Source: Leifsonia sp. 71-9 (GTDB lineage: Bacteria; Actinomycetota; Actinomycetes; Actinomycetales; Microbacteriaceae). From it: a stretch of DNA of 64,000 bases. This document shows, piece by piece, positions 8,241 through 17,584 of this stretch (the stretch's first letter is position 1; each line of letters opens with the position of its first letter). The position numbers and the translations under genes were made by a program. A model generated the notes under the pieces. The model saw nothing but the letters and a program-made list of their open reading frames with translations. It searched no databases and was not told the DNA's origin. The DNA lies in assembly GCF_001898805.1 (NCBI RefSeq), contig NZ_MKVJ01000021.1, forward strand, positions 347,322-411,321, read 5' to 3'.

Positions 8241-9979
8241 CAGTTCGCCTCGCGCTCCCGGGCGGCGTGTTCCCGGGCTGCGCGCACGCGGTCGGCGTGC
8301 TCGCGCATCGGGACGCGCAGACCGCGCTCGTCGGCGACCTCCACCGCCCGCTCGTAGCCCGCATCCACGTGCCGCATGACTCCGGTGCCGGGGTCGTTGG
8401 TCAGCACGCGCTCGATCTTCTCGGCCGCCAGCGCGGTGCCGTCGGCGACGATCACCTGGCCGGCGTGGAGGCTGCGGCCGATCCCGACGCCGCCGCCGTG
8501 GTGCAGCGAGACCCAGGTCGCGCCCGAGGCGGTGTTGAGCAGGGCGTTCAGCATCGGCCAGTCGGCGATCGCGTCGGAGCCGTCGGCCATCGACTCGGTC
8601 TCCCGGTACGGCGAGGCGACCGAGCCCGAGTCGAGGTGGTCGCGGCCGATCACGACCGGGGCGCTGAGCTCGCCGGAGGCGACCATCTCGTTGAACTTGA
8701 GGCCGGCCAGGTGGCGCTCCTTGTAGCCGAGCCAGCAGATCCGGGCGGGGAGGCCCTCGAAGGGGACCTTCTCGCCCGCCTGGGTGATCCACCGGCGCAG
8801 GTGCTCGTCCTCGGGGAACAGCTCGAGGACGGCGCGGTCTGTCGCAGCGATGTCGGCCGGGTCGCCGGAGAGCGCCGCCCAGCGGAACGGGCCCTTGCCC
8901 TCGGCGAAGAGCGGCCGGATGTAGGCCGGGACGAAGCCCGGGAAGGCGAACGCGCGGTCGTACCCGCCGAGCTGGGCCTCCGTGCGGATCGAGTTGCCGT
9001 AGTCGAAGACCTCGGCGCCGGCGTCGAGGAAGCCGACCATGGCCTCCACCTGGGCCGCCATGGAGGCGCGGGCCGCCTCGGTGAACGCCTCCGGATCCGC
9101 GGCGGCGCGGTCGTGCCACTCCTCGACCGTGACCCCCACCGGCAGGTAGCTGAGCGGGTCGTGGGCGCTGGTCTGGTCGGTCACGATGTCGATCGGGACG
9201 CCGCGGCGCAGCAGCTCCGGGAACACCTCGGCGGCGTTGCCCACCAGGCCGACGGAGAGCGCGCGGCCCTCGTTCTTCGCCGCGACGGCGCGGGTGACGG
9301 CGTCGTCGATGTCGTCGGCCAGCTCGTCGAGGTAGCCGTGGTCGACGCGGCGCTGCAATCGGGCCCGGTCGACGTCGACGATGAGCACGGCACCGCCGTT
9401 CAGGGTGACGGCGAGCGGCTGTGCGCCGCCCATCCCGCCGCAGCCGCCGGTCAGGGTCAGGGTGCCGGCGAGCGTGCCGCCGCCCGGCTCGTCGGAGCCG
9501 CCCCGCTGTGCGGCGAGCTTGCGGGCGACCGCGCCGAACGTCTCGTACGTGCCCTGCAGGATGCCCTGCGAGCCGATGTAGATCCAGGAACCGGCGGTCA
9601 TCTGGCCGTACATGGTGAGGCCGAGCGCCTCCAGACGACGGAACTCGGGCCACGTCGCCCAGTCGCCGACGAGGTTGGAGTTGGCGATCAGCACGCGGGG
9701 CGCCCACTCGTGGGTGCGGAAGACGCCGACCGGCTTGCCCGACTGCACGAGCAGGGTCTCGTCCGCCTCGAGGTCGCGGAGGGTCTCGACGATCGCGTCG
9801 AACGCCTCCCAGCTGCGGGCGGCCCGGCCGGTGCCGCCGTAGACGACGAGGTCGTCGGGGCGCTCGGCCACCTCCGGGTCGAGGTTGTTCATGAGCATGC
9901 GCAGCGGGGCCTCCGTCTGCCAGCTCTTCGCGCTCAGCTCCGTGCCGCGTGCCGCGCGCACTGCTCTCGCTCCGTCCAT
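8240..9979 (-). CDS. hutU: Urocanate hydratase
   Basis: A 579-residue NAD-dependent urocanase, second enzyme of histidine degradation. The active-site cysteine is in [14 protein letters not shown] (~residue 413). The conserved [11 protein letters not shown] near the N-terminus, and the [14 protein letters not shown] and [21 protein letters not shown] segments, are present. AAGGAG lies upstream of the ATG. It is the middle gene of a hutH-hutU-hutI run, overlapping hutI by 1 bp; a hairpin separates it from hutH. Confidence 0.96.
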   Translation of the reverse strand: MDGARAVRAARGTELSAKSWQTEAPLRMLMNNLDPEVAERPDDLVVYGGTGRAARSWEAFDAIVETLRDLEADETLLVQSGKPVGVFRTHEWAPRVLIANSNLVGDWATWPEFRRLEALGLTMYGQMTAGSWIYIGSQGILQGTYETFGAVARKLAAQRGGSDEPGGGTLAGTLTLTGGCGGMGGAQPLAVTLNGGAVLIVDVDRARLQRRVDHGYLDELADDIDDAVTRAVAAKNEGRALSVGLVGNAAEVFPELLRRGVPIDIVTDQTSAHDPLSYLPVGVTVEEWHDRAAADPEAFTEAARASMAAQVEAMVGFLDAGAEVFDYGNSIRTEAQLGGYDRAFAFPGFVPAYIRPLFAEGKGPFRWAALSGDPADIAATDRAVLELFPEDEHLRRWITQAGEKVPFEGLPARICWLGYKERHLAGLKFNEMVASGELSAPVVIGRDHLDSGSVASPYRETESMADGSDAIADWPMLNALLNTASGATWVSLHHGGGVGIGRSLHAGQVIVADGTALAAEKIERVLTNDPGTGVMRHVDAGYERAVEVADERGLRVPMREHADRVRAAREHAAREREAN

Positions 9980-10012
9980 TCTGCGTCTCCTTCGTCATCG
10001 TCTTCTGGCCGC

Positions 10013-10069
10013 CGAGCACAGGAAAAGTGCTCGCGCGAGGCCGTTTTTCGAGCACTTTTCCTGTGCTCG
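10013..10069. repeat. Inverted repeat with T5 loop between hutH and hutU (family D)
   Basis: A perfect 21-bp stem (10013-10033 with 10049-10069); each arm can also fold on itself (GAGCAC/GTGCTC). The 15-nt loop ends in TTTTT. It sits just after the hutH stop inside the presumed operon, so it may attenuate transcription into hutU or stabilise the hutH mRNA. Confidence 0.7.
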
Positions 10070-10079
10070 CGGGCTGGGG

Positions 10080-11630
10080 TCAGGCGAGGGGGTGGGGGAG
10101 GGCGGCGTCGGCGGCGTCGCGGAGGGCGCCCGAGGCGACGAGCGCGACCGCGGCCTCGATCTCGGGGGACAGGTAGCGGTCGGGGCCGGGGCCCGCGACC
10201 TGCTCCCGCAGCGCCGCGGTCACGGCTCCGGTCGCCGGGCCCTGAGCCAGCGGCGCGCGCAGGTCGGCGCCGCGGGAGGCCGTCAGCACCTCGATCGCGA
10301 GCACCCGCGTGAGGCCGTCCACCGCCCGGCGGAGCTTGCGTCCCGCCGCCCAGCCCATCGACACGTGGTCCTCCTGCATGGCGGACGACGGGATGGAGTC
10401 GACCGATGCCGGAGCAGCGAGGCGCTTGAGCTCCGAGACGATTCCCGCCGCGGTGTACTGCGCGATCATCAGCCCCGAGTCCACCCCCACCTCGTGCGCG
10501 AGGAACGGCGGCAGCCCCTGATTGCGCGCCGGGTCGAGGAAGCGATCGGTGCGGCGCTCGGACATGCTCGCCACATCCGCCACCACGATCGCCAGGAAGT
10601 CGAGCACGTACGCGACAGGGGCGCCGTGGAAGTTGCCGTTCGACTCCACCCGGCCGTCGAGCGTCAGCACGGGGTTGTCGACCGCGGAGGCCAGTTCACG
10701 CTCGGCGACCATCGTGGCGTGGGTGACCGTGTCGCGCGCGCCGCCGTGCACCTGCGGCGAGCAGCGGAGCGAGTACGCGTCCTGCACGCGCGTGCACTCC
10801 GGGCCCTTGTGGCTGGCGACCAGCGGCGAACCGGCGAGCATGGCGCGCAGGTTGCCGGCCGACACCGCCTGGCCGGCCTGCGGGCGCAGACGCTGCAGGT
10901 CGTCGGCGAACACCGCGTCCGTGCCGAGGAGCGCCTCGACGCTGAGCGCGGCGGCGATGTCGGCGGTGGTCAGGAGGCGCTGGAGGTCGTGCAGCGCGAG
11001 CGACAGCATCCCGAGCATCCCGTCGGTGCCGTTGATGAGCGCGAGGCCCTCCTTCTCGGCGAGCACGAGTGGCTCGATGCCGGCCGCGGCCAGGGCGTCC
11101 GCAGCGTCGACCAGTTCGCCGTCGACGCGCACCTGGCCCTCGCCCATGGCCGCGAGGGCGCAGTGGGCGAGCGGGGCGAGGTCGCCCGAGCAGCCGAGCG
11201 ATCCGTACTCCCGCACGACGGGCGTGATGCCGGCGTTCAGCACGGCGGCGTACGTCTCGACGGTGCGCGGCGTGGCGCCGGTGCGGCCGGTCGCGAGGGT
11301 CGCGAGACGCAGCAGCATCAGGGCGCGGACGACCTCCCGCTCCACCTCCGGCCCGCTGCCCGCGGCGTGCGACCGCACGAGACTGGCCTGCAGCTGCGCG
11401 CGGCGCTCAGCCGGGATGAACGTGGTCGCGAGGGCGCCGAAGCCGGTGGAGATGCCGTAGTGCGGCTCGACGTCGTCGGCGAGGCCCTCGACGATGGCGC
11501 GGGAGGCGCGGACCGCCTCGAGCGCGTTCGGGTCGAGCTCGATGCGGGCGTCGTGGCGGGCGACGGCGACGACGTCCGCGACGGTGAGCGGGGCGGCGCC
11601 GACGATGACGGGGGCGGTAGTCAGGAGCAT
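10080..11630 (-). CDS. hutH: Histidine ammonia-lyase
   Basis: A 516-residue aromatic-amino-acid lyase that deaminates histidine to urocanate. The electrophilic MIO cofactor would form from Cys-Ser-Gly in GSLGCSGDLAPLAH (~residues 142-155); Cys in place of Ala is also seen in streptomycete HutH. YGISTGFG near residue 58, and the NGTDGML and QDAYSLRCSPQ segments, fit the family. It is the first gene of the leftward hut operon and diverges from hutR over one operator. Confidence 0.95.
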   Translation of the reverse strand: MLLTTAPVIVGAAPLTVADVVAVARHDARIELDPNALEAVRASRAIVEGLADDVEPHYGISTGFGALATTFIPAERRAQLQASLVRSHAAGSGPEVEREVVRALMLLRLATLATGRTGATPRTVETYAAVLNAGITPVVREYGSLGCSGDLAPLAHCALAAMGEGQVRVDGELVDAADALAAAGIEPLVLAEKEGLALINGTDGMLGMLSLALHDLQRLLTTADIAAALSVEALLGTDAVFADDLQRLRPQAGQAVSAGNLRAMLAGSPLVASHKGPECTRVQDAYSLRCSPQVHGGARDTVTHATMVAERELASAVDNPVLTLDGRVESNGNFHGAPVAYVLDFLAIVVADVASMSERRTDRFLDPARNQGLPPFLAHEVGVDSGLMIAQYTAAGIVSELKRLAAPASVDSIPSSAMQEDHVSMGWAAGRKLRRAVDGLTRVLAIEVLTASRGADLRAPLAQGPATGAVTAALREQVAGPGPDRYLSPEIEAAVALVASGALRDAADAALPHPLA

Positions 11631-11671
11631 GCTCCGATCCTCGCCGCGCGGCCGCCGTGGCGGGCCGGTTG

Positions 11672-11677
11672 TACACT
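11672..11677 (+). promoter_or_regulatory. Candidate -10 box of hutR (shared hutH/hutR promoter gap)
   Basis: TACACT lies 8 nt upstream of the HutR-type palindrome, so the operator would cover the hutR transcription start. The overlapping complementary sequence (TACAAC on the minus strand) could serve hutH. Confidence 0.45.
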
Positions 11678-11684
11678 CGACTCT

Positions 11685-11702
11685 GTCCGGGATCCCAGAC
11701 GG
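11685..11702. promoter_or_regulatory. Putative HutR operator in hutH/hutR divergent gap
   Basis: The same 18-mer as at 6004-6021, with the dyad TCCGGGATCCCAGA at 11686-11699. Two exact copies flanking the locus 5.7 kb apart support a pathway-specific operator. Confidence 0.75.
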
Positions 11703-11722
11703 TGACCCAGCGAGGAGGCCCG

Positions 11723-12481
11723 ATGAGCAAGGTGCCCGCCGCCGAGAACACGCTGCTCATCCTCGGTCACCTCGCCACGCAGCGCGGACCCGTGCCCGCC
11801 GCGAGCATCGCGACCGCCCTGGGCCTGCCGCGCTCCACCGTCTACCACCTGCTCTCGGTGCTCGGCGATCACGGGTTCGTCCTGCACTTCCCCGAAGCCC
11901 GGCGCTACGGACTCGGCGTCGCGGCGTACGAGCTGTCGAGCGCCTTCTCGCGCCAGCAGCCCCTCAGCCGGCTGGGCCGCCCGATCGTCGCCGGGCTCGT
12001 CGACGCCATCGGGGAATCCGGGCACGTCGCCGTGCTGCACGGCCGCGACGTCGTCTACATCGTCGAGGAGCGCGCGCCCCGCCGCCCGCGTCTCGTCACC
12101 GACGTGGGCGTGCGCCTACCGGCCCACCTGACCGCGAGCGGGCGTGCGCTGCTGGCGACGTTGCCGGCCGGTCAGCTGCGCGCCCTCTACCCCGATCGCG
12201 ACGCCTTCGAGGAGCGCACCGGCGCCGGACCGCACTCCTACGCCGAGCTGCGCCGGGTGCTCGCCGACGTGCGCACCCGCGGCTACGCGACGGAGGACGG
12301 CGAGGTCACGCCCGGCTTCGCGTCCGTCGCCGTGTCGGTGCGGGATCACGCCGGGTGGCCCGCCGCGGGGATCGCGGTGACCTTCCCGCGCGAGAACGTG
12401 CCGCCGGAGGAGTGGGAGGCGCTCGCCGCGCGGGTGCGGGACGCGGCGGCGGAGCTGTCGCGGCGCATCCGCGGGGCGTGA
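11723..12481 (+). CDS. hutR: IclR family transcriptional regulator of histidine utilisation
   Basis: A 252-residue IclR-type protein. The N-terminal winged helix (ENTLLILGHLA, then LGLPRSTVYHLLSVL, residues ~8-50) is followed by the effector-binding domain (LPAHLTASGRALLA, PGFASVAVSVRD). GAGGAGG precedes the ATG at 11723; the frame reaches further upstream only through the operator. Its position divergent from hutH and the shared operator in front of hutG make it the likely hut regulator, as HutR is in corynebacteria. Confidence 0.85.
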   Translation: MSKVPAAENTLLILGHLATQRGPVPAASIATALGLPRSTVYHLLSVLGDHGFVLHFPEARRYGLGVAAYELSSAFSRQQPLSRLGRPIVAGLVDAIGESGHVAVLHGRDVVYIVEERAPRRPRLVTDVGVRLPAHLTASGRALLATLPAGQLRALYPDRDAFEERTGAGPHSYAELRRVLADVRTRGYATEDGEVTPGFASVAVSVRDHAGWPAAGIAVTFPRENVPPEEWEALAARVRDAAAELSRRIRGA

Positions 12482-12844
12482 GGCGTGCGGGCGCGAGAGC
12501 GCCGCGTGGGGTGTGACGTCCTGCGGACATCCACCTTGCCGTGTGAGCGACCGGAATGCATTGCTTCCCCCTCGACAACGCTCGCCATACGCCGGCCGCG
12601 CGGAGTGAGGCGATCCTGGCAGCGGAGGCCCCGCGCGGCGCCCTCGTGCACGGCCCATGGGGAGTCTCAGCGTGGTGAACGCCCGAGGATGCATAGTACA
12701 TTCACAAATGAAGAATGGATAGAGCTGGTATTTATCAGAGCGAAAGTCTAGATTATGTGTATCCAATGACGGACACCCCGGCTTATAACCCGCTCTGTGC
12801 TCCGTACACGGACGAACGAGCGACTTAGTCCATCGGGAGGCACC
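12482..12844. other. 363-bp gene-free leader region of the RiPP cluster
   Basis: No credible gene. Composition changes sharply here: the first ~200 bp are GC-rich like the hut side, whereas 12690-12770 is AT-rich. A possible -10 (TAGATT, 12749-12754) is in the AT-rich part, but the -35 is weak. This marks the left edge of the lower-GC island. Confidence 0.5.
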
Positions 12845-13753
12845 ATGAAGACGGCCGTGGAATTCGATCACGTCGACAAGTTCTTCAGAGATGTGCGTGC
12901 GCTCTCGAATGTGGACATCGCAGTTCATCGCGGTGAGGTGCTCGGTCTCTTGGGTGCCAACGGCGCAGGCAAATCCACTTTGCTCCGGATCATTCAGGGT
13001 GTGACGCAACCGACTCGGGGGTCGGTCCGACTGTGGGGGCGCTCGCCCGCGGATCCGCTCGTTCGATTTCAGATCGGGAGTACACCGCAGGATGATGCCA
13101 TCCCTCTGTCGCTGACGACGACCGAGGTGATCGACTACGTGGGCGCCCACTATCCGCGATCACGCCCGACCCGAGAGGTCATCGCCGAGTTCGGACTGCA
13201 CGCGCTGGCCAGGCGACGCGTGTCCAGGCTCTCAGGGGGCCAACGGCGGCGCGTAGCCGTCGCCTTGGCATGTGTTGGTCGGCCTGACCTCCTTCTTCTG
13301 GATGAACCGACGACCGGGCTCGACGTGGACGCGCGACACGAAGTGCTCGATCTGATCAAAGCGCAGCGCGCTCCGGATCGAACGGTGATCGTCACAAGCC
13401 ACTACCTCGAGGACATCGAAATGCTCGCGTCGAGGATCGTCGTCCTCTCCAACGGGCGCGTGCGATCAGCTGGTCCTCTCTCCGAATTCATAGGAGAGAG
13501 GGCCGGCGCCCGGGTCACGCTGCAGAGTTCCGAACGACACCGCATCGCTGCCCTCCCGGGCGCTGATCGCGTCGTCGAGAAAGGCCGTCTGTTGGAGATA
13601 TCCACGCCAACGCCCGATGCATTCCTGGAGGCTCTCTATTCTTCTGGCATTTCGTTTGCGGGATTGACCGTCGAGCGCGGACATCTCGAGGACTACATGC
13701 TCGAAGTGATACGCGCCGATCGGGGTGCCACGAGCGAGAGGCCGCTTCGATGA
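12845..13753 (+). CDS. ABC transporter ATPase of plantazolicin-like cluster (PznG-type)
   Basis: A 302-residue ABC-2 type ATPase: Walker A GANGAGKST (~residues 37-46), signature LSGGQRRRV (~129), Walker [12 protein letters not shown] (~150) and the H-loop in VIVTSHYLED. GGGAGG precedes the ATG at 12845. It overlaps the permease gene by 4 bp (ATGA). In plantazolicin clusters an equivalent ATPase/permease pair exports or confers immunity to the peptide; here it heads the operon. Confidence 0.88.
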   Translation: MKTAVEFDHVDKFFRDVRALSNVDIAVHRGEVLGLLGANGAGKSTLLRIIQGVTQPTRGSVRLWGRSPADPLVRFQIGSTPQDDAIPLSLTTTEVIDYVGAHYPRSRPTREVIAEFGLHALARRRVSRLSGGQRRRVAVALACVGRPDLLLLDEPTTGLDVDARHEVLDLIKAQRAPDRTVIVTSHYLEDIEMLASRIVVLSNGRVRSAGPLSEFIGERAGARVTLQSSERHRIAALPGADRVVEKGRLLEISTPTPDAFLEALYSSGISFAGLTVERGHLEDYMLEVIRADRGATSERPLR

Positions 13754-14511
13754 GCCTCGCACATACGGCTCGGCTGAGTTTCGTCCACGCTCGATTCCAG
13801 CTGATCGACCTCCTTCGATCGCCTGCGAGCGTCGGCTTGGGTCTCGGGATGCCGGTCGTCGCCTTCGCCTTCTTCATCGTTCCCCAGCGGTCGATCGCCG
13901 ATAACCCGGTCTTTGCAACATCCGCGATGGTCGCCCTGGTTGTTTTCGGAGTGATGGCGAACAGTCTTTTCGGCTTCGCACTCGAGATCTCACAAACGCG
14001 GGAGCGGACGTGGGGCGCCTACCTCAAAGGCCTGCCAGGACCTGTTGCATCGCGGATGGCCGGATACGCGATGTCGACGGGAATTCTCGCGCTGCTCTCG
14101 GCGGTGCCCGTCGTGTTGCTGGCGTTGGTAGCGACGGCAGCGCACATCGCGTCCGAACGATGGTGGATATTCGTCGCGGTTGTCGTAGCGACTGCGGCGC
14201 CGTTCATGTTCCTCAGTATGGTCATCGGCCATCTCATGTCGTCGCGCACGTCTATCGCCGTCGTGCAAGTGCTGATGCTCGGTCTCGCCTTCGGCGGTGG
14301 GTTGTTTTTGCCTCCCGCTGCATTCCCCCCGTGGCTGGACGTGGTGTCGACGTTCCTTCCTACTCGTCACGCACTCGATCTATCGATTTGGGCGGCAGAA
14401 GGCGGTGGGTTCCCGGTGGCTGCTGCGCTGGGCTGGGGTGTATGGACATTTGCCACGGCAGCGGCAGCTCTGGCCGCCGCACGCTGGGACCGGACGCATC
14501 GGGAGGGGTGA
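13750..14511 (+). CDS. ABC-2 type permease (PznH-type)
   Basis: A 253-residue integral membrane protein with about six hydrophobic segments (for example MPVVAFAFFIV, ILALLSAVPVVLLALV and VQVLMLGLAFGGGLFL). The LFLPPAAFPPWLDVVSTFLP stretch near the C-terminus is typical of ABC-2 drug-export permeases. It is translationally coupled to the ATPase upstream and directly abuts the next gene. Substrate assignment to the cluster peptide is inference from position. Confidence 0.85.
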   Translation: MSLAHTARLSFVHARFQLIDLLRSPASVGLGLGMPVVAFAFFIVPQRSIADNPVFATSAMVALVVFGVMANSLFGFALEISQTRERTWGAYLKGLPGPVASRMAGYAMSTGILALLSAVPVVLLALVATAAHIASERWWIFVAVVVATAAPFMFLSMVIGHLMSSRTSIAVVQVLMLGLAFGGGLFLPPAAFPPWLDVVSTFLPTRHALDLSIWAAEGGGFPVAAALGWGVWTFATAAAALAAARWDRTHREG

Positions 14512-15219
14512 GTGAAGTTGAGTTATTGGGGCTCGAGGCTCGAGTTGTTCTCGGATGCTCTGACGAGTGTCCGACTGCAAGACGCGCAGATTGTCGATCT
14601 AGTAGTGCCCGGCAGTGAGCGACCGGTCGAATCGCCTCCGCCGGGTGCTGCGCGAGACGCGCCCACCGTGATCTTGTCGGCACGACGGTTCGACATCGCA
14701 GACACACGAGGAAGCATCGAGGCGACGATGCTTGGGCATTTCGTCAACAGCATCCTGCTCAGGTGCTCTCCGGTGGATCGGAGCCTCGAAATCTACCGGT
14801 CGTGGGCGGCGCAATCCGGAGTTCTGATGACTGCATTCGATCCGAAAGGCGTCGCATGGCTAGCTGTCGCGGATCTCGTTGAAGCGATACCTCTCGTAGC
14901 CGCCCAGACCGAGTCCCGTCGCGGACAGGCGTTCGACGTCACCGGACCCGAACGTGTGCCAATGGACGTGCTGGCCGAGTCTCTCTCCTGCGAGCTGGGT
15001 TCTCCGGTTGTTGCCGAGACGCTGGACGCGCAGCTATTGCGTGGGCTCCTTGTACGCGGAGGCCTTGAGCAGGCGGTGGCGAAGTGGCTCGTCTCCCACC
15101 AGTTGGAGTCCTCCGACTCCCGACTTCCCGCGACATCTCCGGTGCTCGCCAGCATCCTTGGACGTCAACCGAGCTCGGTCCTTTCTCGAGACACATCAAA
15201 AGGGGTGAAACATGCGTGA
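14512..15219 (+). CDS. PznJ-position protein with NmrA-like C-terminal features
   Basis: A 235-residue protein starting at a GTG directly after the permease stop, with GGGAGGGG upstream. It occupies the place of the function-unknown J protein in plantazolicin clusters. The middle and C-terminus (WLAVADLVEAIPLVA, FDVTGPERVPMDVLAESLS) look like the substrate-side half of NmrA/epimerase-type SDR proteins, but no GxxGxxG nucleotide motif is seen at the N-terminus. It may be a scaffold derived from an SDR. It overlaps the next gene by 8 bp. Confidence 0.6.
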   Translation: MKLSYWGSRLELFSDALTSVRLQDAQIVDLVVPGSERPVESPPPGAARDAPTVILSARRFDIADTRGSIEATMLGHFVNSILLRCSPVDRSLEIYRSWAAQSGVLMTAFDPKGVAWLAVADLVEAIPLVAAQTESRRGQAFDVTGPERVPMDVLAESLSCELGSPVVAETLDAQLLRGLLVRGGLEQAVAKWLVSHQLESSDSRLPATSPVLASILGRQPSSVLSRDTSKGVKHA

Positions 15220-16210
15220 ACAGTTGCGTTATTCGATAGCGCCGCAGATCCATCTCGGCGTCGCACCCGACGTTGTCTTCGCTTTCGATTCTGAATCGGC
15301 CACACGCGTGGCTGCGCCAGGGATTGTGCCCTTCGTGTCGGGGCTGAACGAATCCCTGACGAGTGCGTCCGAAGGACTCGAACTACACGAAATCGCCAGC
15401 CGCCTCGGTGCGTCCGTGGATCAGGTGGAACCGATACTCGATCGCCTGGTGGACTTGAAGATGCTGGTGCGCCACACGGCGAAGGTCTCCACATTCGCCA
15501 AGCTCGCTGAGGCCAGTGCCGGCGGACAGCTCGCGGCGCACGAAATTCAGGCGAACATCGACACTTGCCGCGTGGGGATGAAAGCACCCGAAGGTTCGCT
15601 GTTGTCCCAAGCTATCGCCACGTCGCTCGTAGGATTAGGAATCGCCGTCGGTGAGCCTGACGATGCGGACTTCGTCATCGTCATCGGTGAGTCGCTGATC
15701 GATCCGACTCTGTTCGACTTCAACCGAAGGGCGCTGGAAGCCGAGGGCGCGCCGTGGCTCGCTGTGGCCCCATTCGACGGCGGAAATGCGTGGGTGGGTC
15801 CTTTTCATATTCCGAAGCGCTCAGCGTGTTACACCTGCTTTCGGTTGAGGCGATCCGCGAACTTCCCGGACGAGAAGGTTCGCGATGAACTTCTCGAACT
15901 CAGGGGGCTGACCACCGGTCCCACTGTCGTGGCCGAGCACCCGATTTCGCTTGTCCAAGCGGGAGTGGCTGCGAACCTCGTGAGCGAATGGGTAGCGCTG
16001 CGACAGTATGCGCCGTCTGCCGCGCCCGGAGCCTTGACGACCATCAGCTTGGATGGCTCGGGCATTTCCATGCGGTGGCATCGAACACTTCGAGTTCCTC
16101 GCTGCCCGGATTGCTCAACAGCAGCCGAGGTGGGCATGCCACAGACCTGGTTCCACGACGAGGCCGGAATTTCGAGCGCTGAGAGATCAGCCGAGGTGCC
16201 TGATGAATAG
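15212..16210 (+). CDS. TOMM cyclodehydratase partner (C protein, PznC-type)
   Basis: A 332-residue ocin-ThiF/E1-like protein. The N-terminal part reads as a winged-helix, peptide-clamp-like domain (LELHEIASRLGASVDQVEPILDRL). A structural zinc site is suggested by CYTC (~residue 210) and CPDC (~300). Such proteins bind the precursor leader and activate the YcaO enzyme for azoline formation. The ATG at 15212 follows AGGGG. Its stop overlaps the YcaO start by 8 bp, consistent with a complex made in fixed ratio. Confidence 0.85.
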   Translation: MREQLRYSIAPQIHLGVAPDVVFAFDSESATRVAAPGIVPFVSGLNESLTSASEGLELHEIASRLGASVDQVEPILDRLVDLKMLVRHTAKVSTFAKLAEASAGGQLAAHEIQANIDTCRVGMKAPEGSLLSQAIATSLVGLGIAVGEPDDADFVIVIGESLIDPTLFDFNRRALEAEGAPWLAVAPFDGGNAWVGPFHIPKRSACYTCFRLRRSANFPDEKVRDELLELRGLTTGPTVVAEHPISLVQAGVAANLVSEWVALRQYAPSAAPGALTTISLDGSGISMRWHRTLRVPRCPDCSTAAEVGMPQTWFHDEAGISSAERSAEVPDE

Positions 16211-17563
16211 CTGGACCAGCGAGGCCGATGCGGCGCGAATCCTGGAGCAATTCGTCAGTCCGTTCGTCGGCGTCGTGGGACGGGAATATGAACGCTTGAA
16301 CGATGTCGATGACGTTCGCGGCTTTTCGTACGGCTGTCACTCCACCGATGCGCGACGACTCCTCGGCTCGCAAGCGAATCTCTACAACGGGGGAGGGAGC
16401 AGGAGCCGCCAGGCAGCCCGACTCGCAGGCATTGGCGAGACTGTCGAACGGTACAGTGCCGCGTATCTTCCCCCCGCTGCCGCTGCCGCTGCCGCTGCCG
16501 ATGACCACATGTCGATTCGTGCAAGCCGTCGCGAGATGTTGGAGGCGGATCGCCTGGTGTGGGGTCCCGAGGAGTTGGAGCTCTTCGCTGAGCAGCAATA
16601 CGAGGACGCGAGTTTCCCCTTTCATCGACTCACCCACGACGTCTCGATCCGGTGGAGACGAGGGAGGGAGGTCGCGAGCGATCAGGAGATCTGGGTCCCA
16701 GCACAACTGCTTCACTTCGTCGATGCATGGCCGGACGAGCCGCGCATCGGCTACGTGACGAGCAACGGCCTCGCCTGCGGCATCCAATTCGTTGAGGCCC
16801 AATTGTCGGGACTCTTCGAAGCCATCGAGCGTGACGCCTTCATGCTCGTCTGGTACAACCGGCTGAGCCTGCCCCACCTTGATATCGAAAGCGATCCGCG
16901 GTTGGCGCGACTCGTGGAACGTCACATCGGACCGACTGGACTTGATCTGCATCTCATTGATCTATCCGGACTCTCTGGGGTGCCCACCGTGCTGGCTGTC
17001 GTCCGCAATCTGCACTCCGACGTGGCACCGTTGGCGCTGGGCGCGGCCTCCGCGGCGACCGCCGAACGGGCGGCGGAGAAGGCCGCCTTCGAGGGCCTTC
17101 ATACTCGAACATGGATGAATCCGAGCAGCGCGCAGGCAACACGCTCCATAGCGAAGACTGGAACGTCGACATTCGGTCATTTGATGATCACGTTCGCCTG
17201 TTCGCGGGCCCTGACATGGTTCCAGCGGCCGATTTCCTGACGTCGAACGAGTCGCGCGTCCCGTTTTCGGAGATCGCCCGATTTGACGACACGGAGCCGA
17301 TGGCGCTTTGGACTTCACTGATCGCGCATCTGGCGGGTCAGGGGTATGAGGTCGCATCGTTCGATCTGACCAGCCCAGACGTACTCGAGGGTGGTGCACG
17401 CGTCGCCAAGATCCTGGTACGCGGGTTCTGCCAGCTGGACGCACCGCACAACGCGCGAATGCTCGGGAGTACGCGACTGCGCGTCCATGCGAGGAATCTC
17501 GGACTGAGCGATAGGCATTTCGGACTGGCGGATCTCAATCCCGTACCTCACCCCTTCCCGTAA
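16203..17563 (+). CDS. YcaO cyclodehydratase (D protein, PznD-type), apparent frameshift near 17110
   Basis: ATP-dependent backbone cyclodehydratase. The first frame (ATG 16203, stop 17238-17240) carries the YcaO features GETVERYSA, GLACGIQFVEAQLSGLFEAIERDAFM and AAEKAAFEGLHTRTW. The rest of the domain (DDHVRLFAGPDMVPAADFL and the closing PHPFP, the PxPxP motif) lies in another frame, open across the junction with an ATG at 17111 and ending at 17563. A single-base change near 17105-17115 joins them into about 453 residues, a normal YcaO length. No slippery heptamer is visible, so this is either a sequencing error, an inactivating indel or two coupled polypeptides. An Ala run after AYLPP comes from a (GCTGCC) hexanucleotide repeat. 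Confidence 0.8.
16477..16501 (+). repeat. GCTGCC hexanucleotide microsatellite in YcaO gene
   Basis: About four tandem GCTGCC copies encode a run of eight alanines after AYLPP. Changes in copy number would stay in frame and only alter the length of the Ala run. Confidence 0.75.
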
Positions 17564-17584
17564 AACGACGAGAGATGAAACACC

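Noticed and set aside
12485..12751. Possible small gene or second precursor ahead of the ABC ATPase
   Set aside because: No leader-like motif, no heterocyclisable core and no Shine-Dalgarno.
12116..13150. 344-residue minus-strand frame across hutR and the RiPP leader
   Set aside because: Covers an intergenic region and two sense genes with no recognisable domain or ribosome site.
17093..17120. Programmed -1 frameshift signal in the YcaO gene
   Set aside because: No X-XXY-YYZ heptamer and no obvious downstream pseudoknot; an indel or error is simpler.
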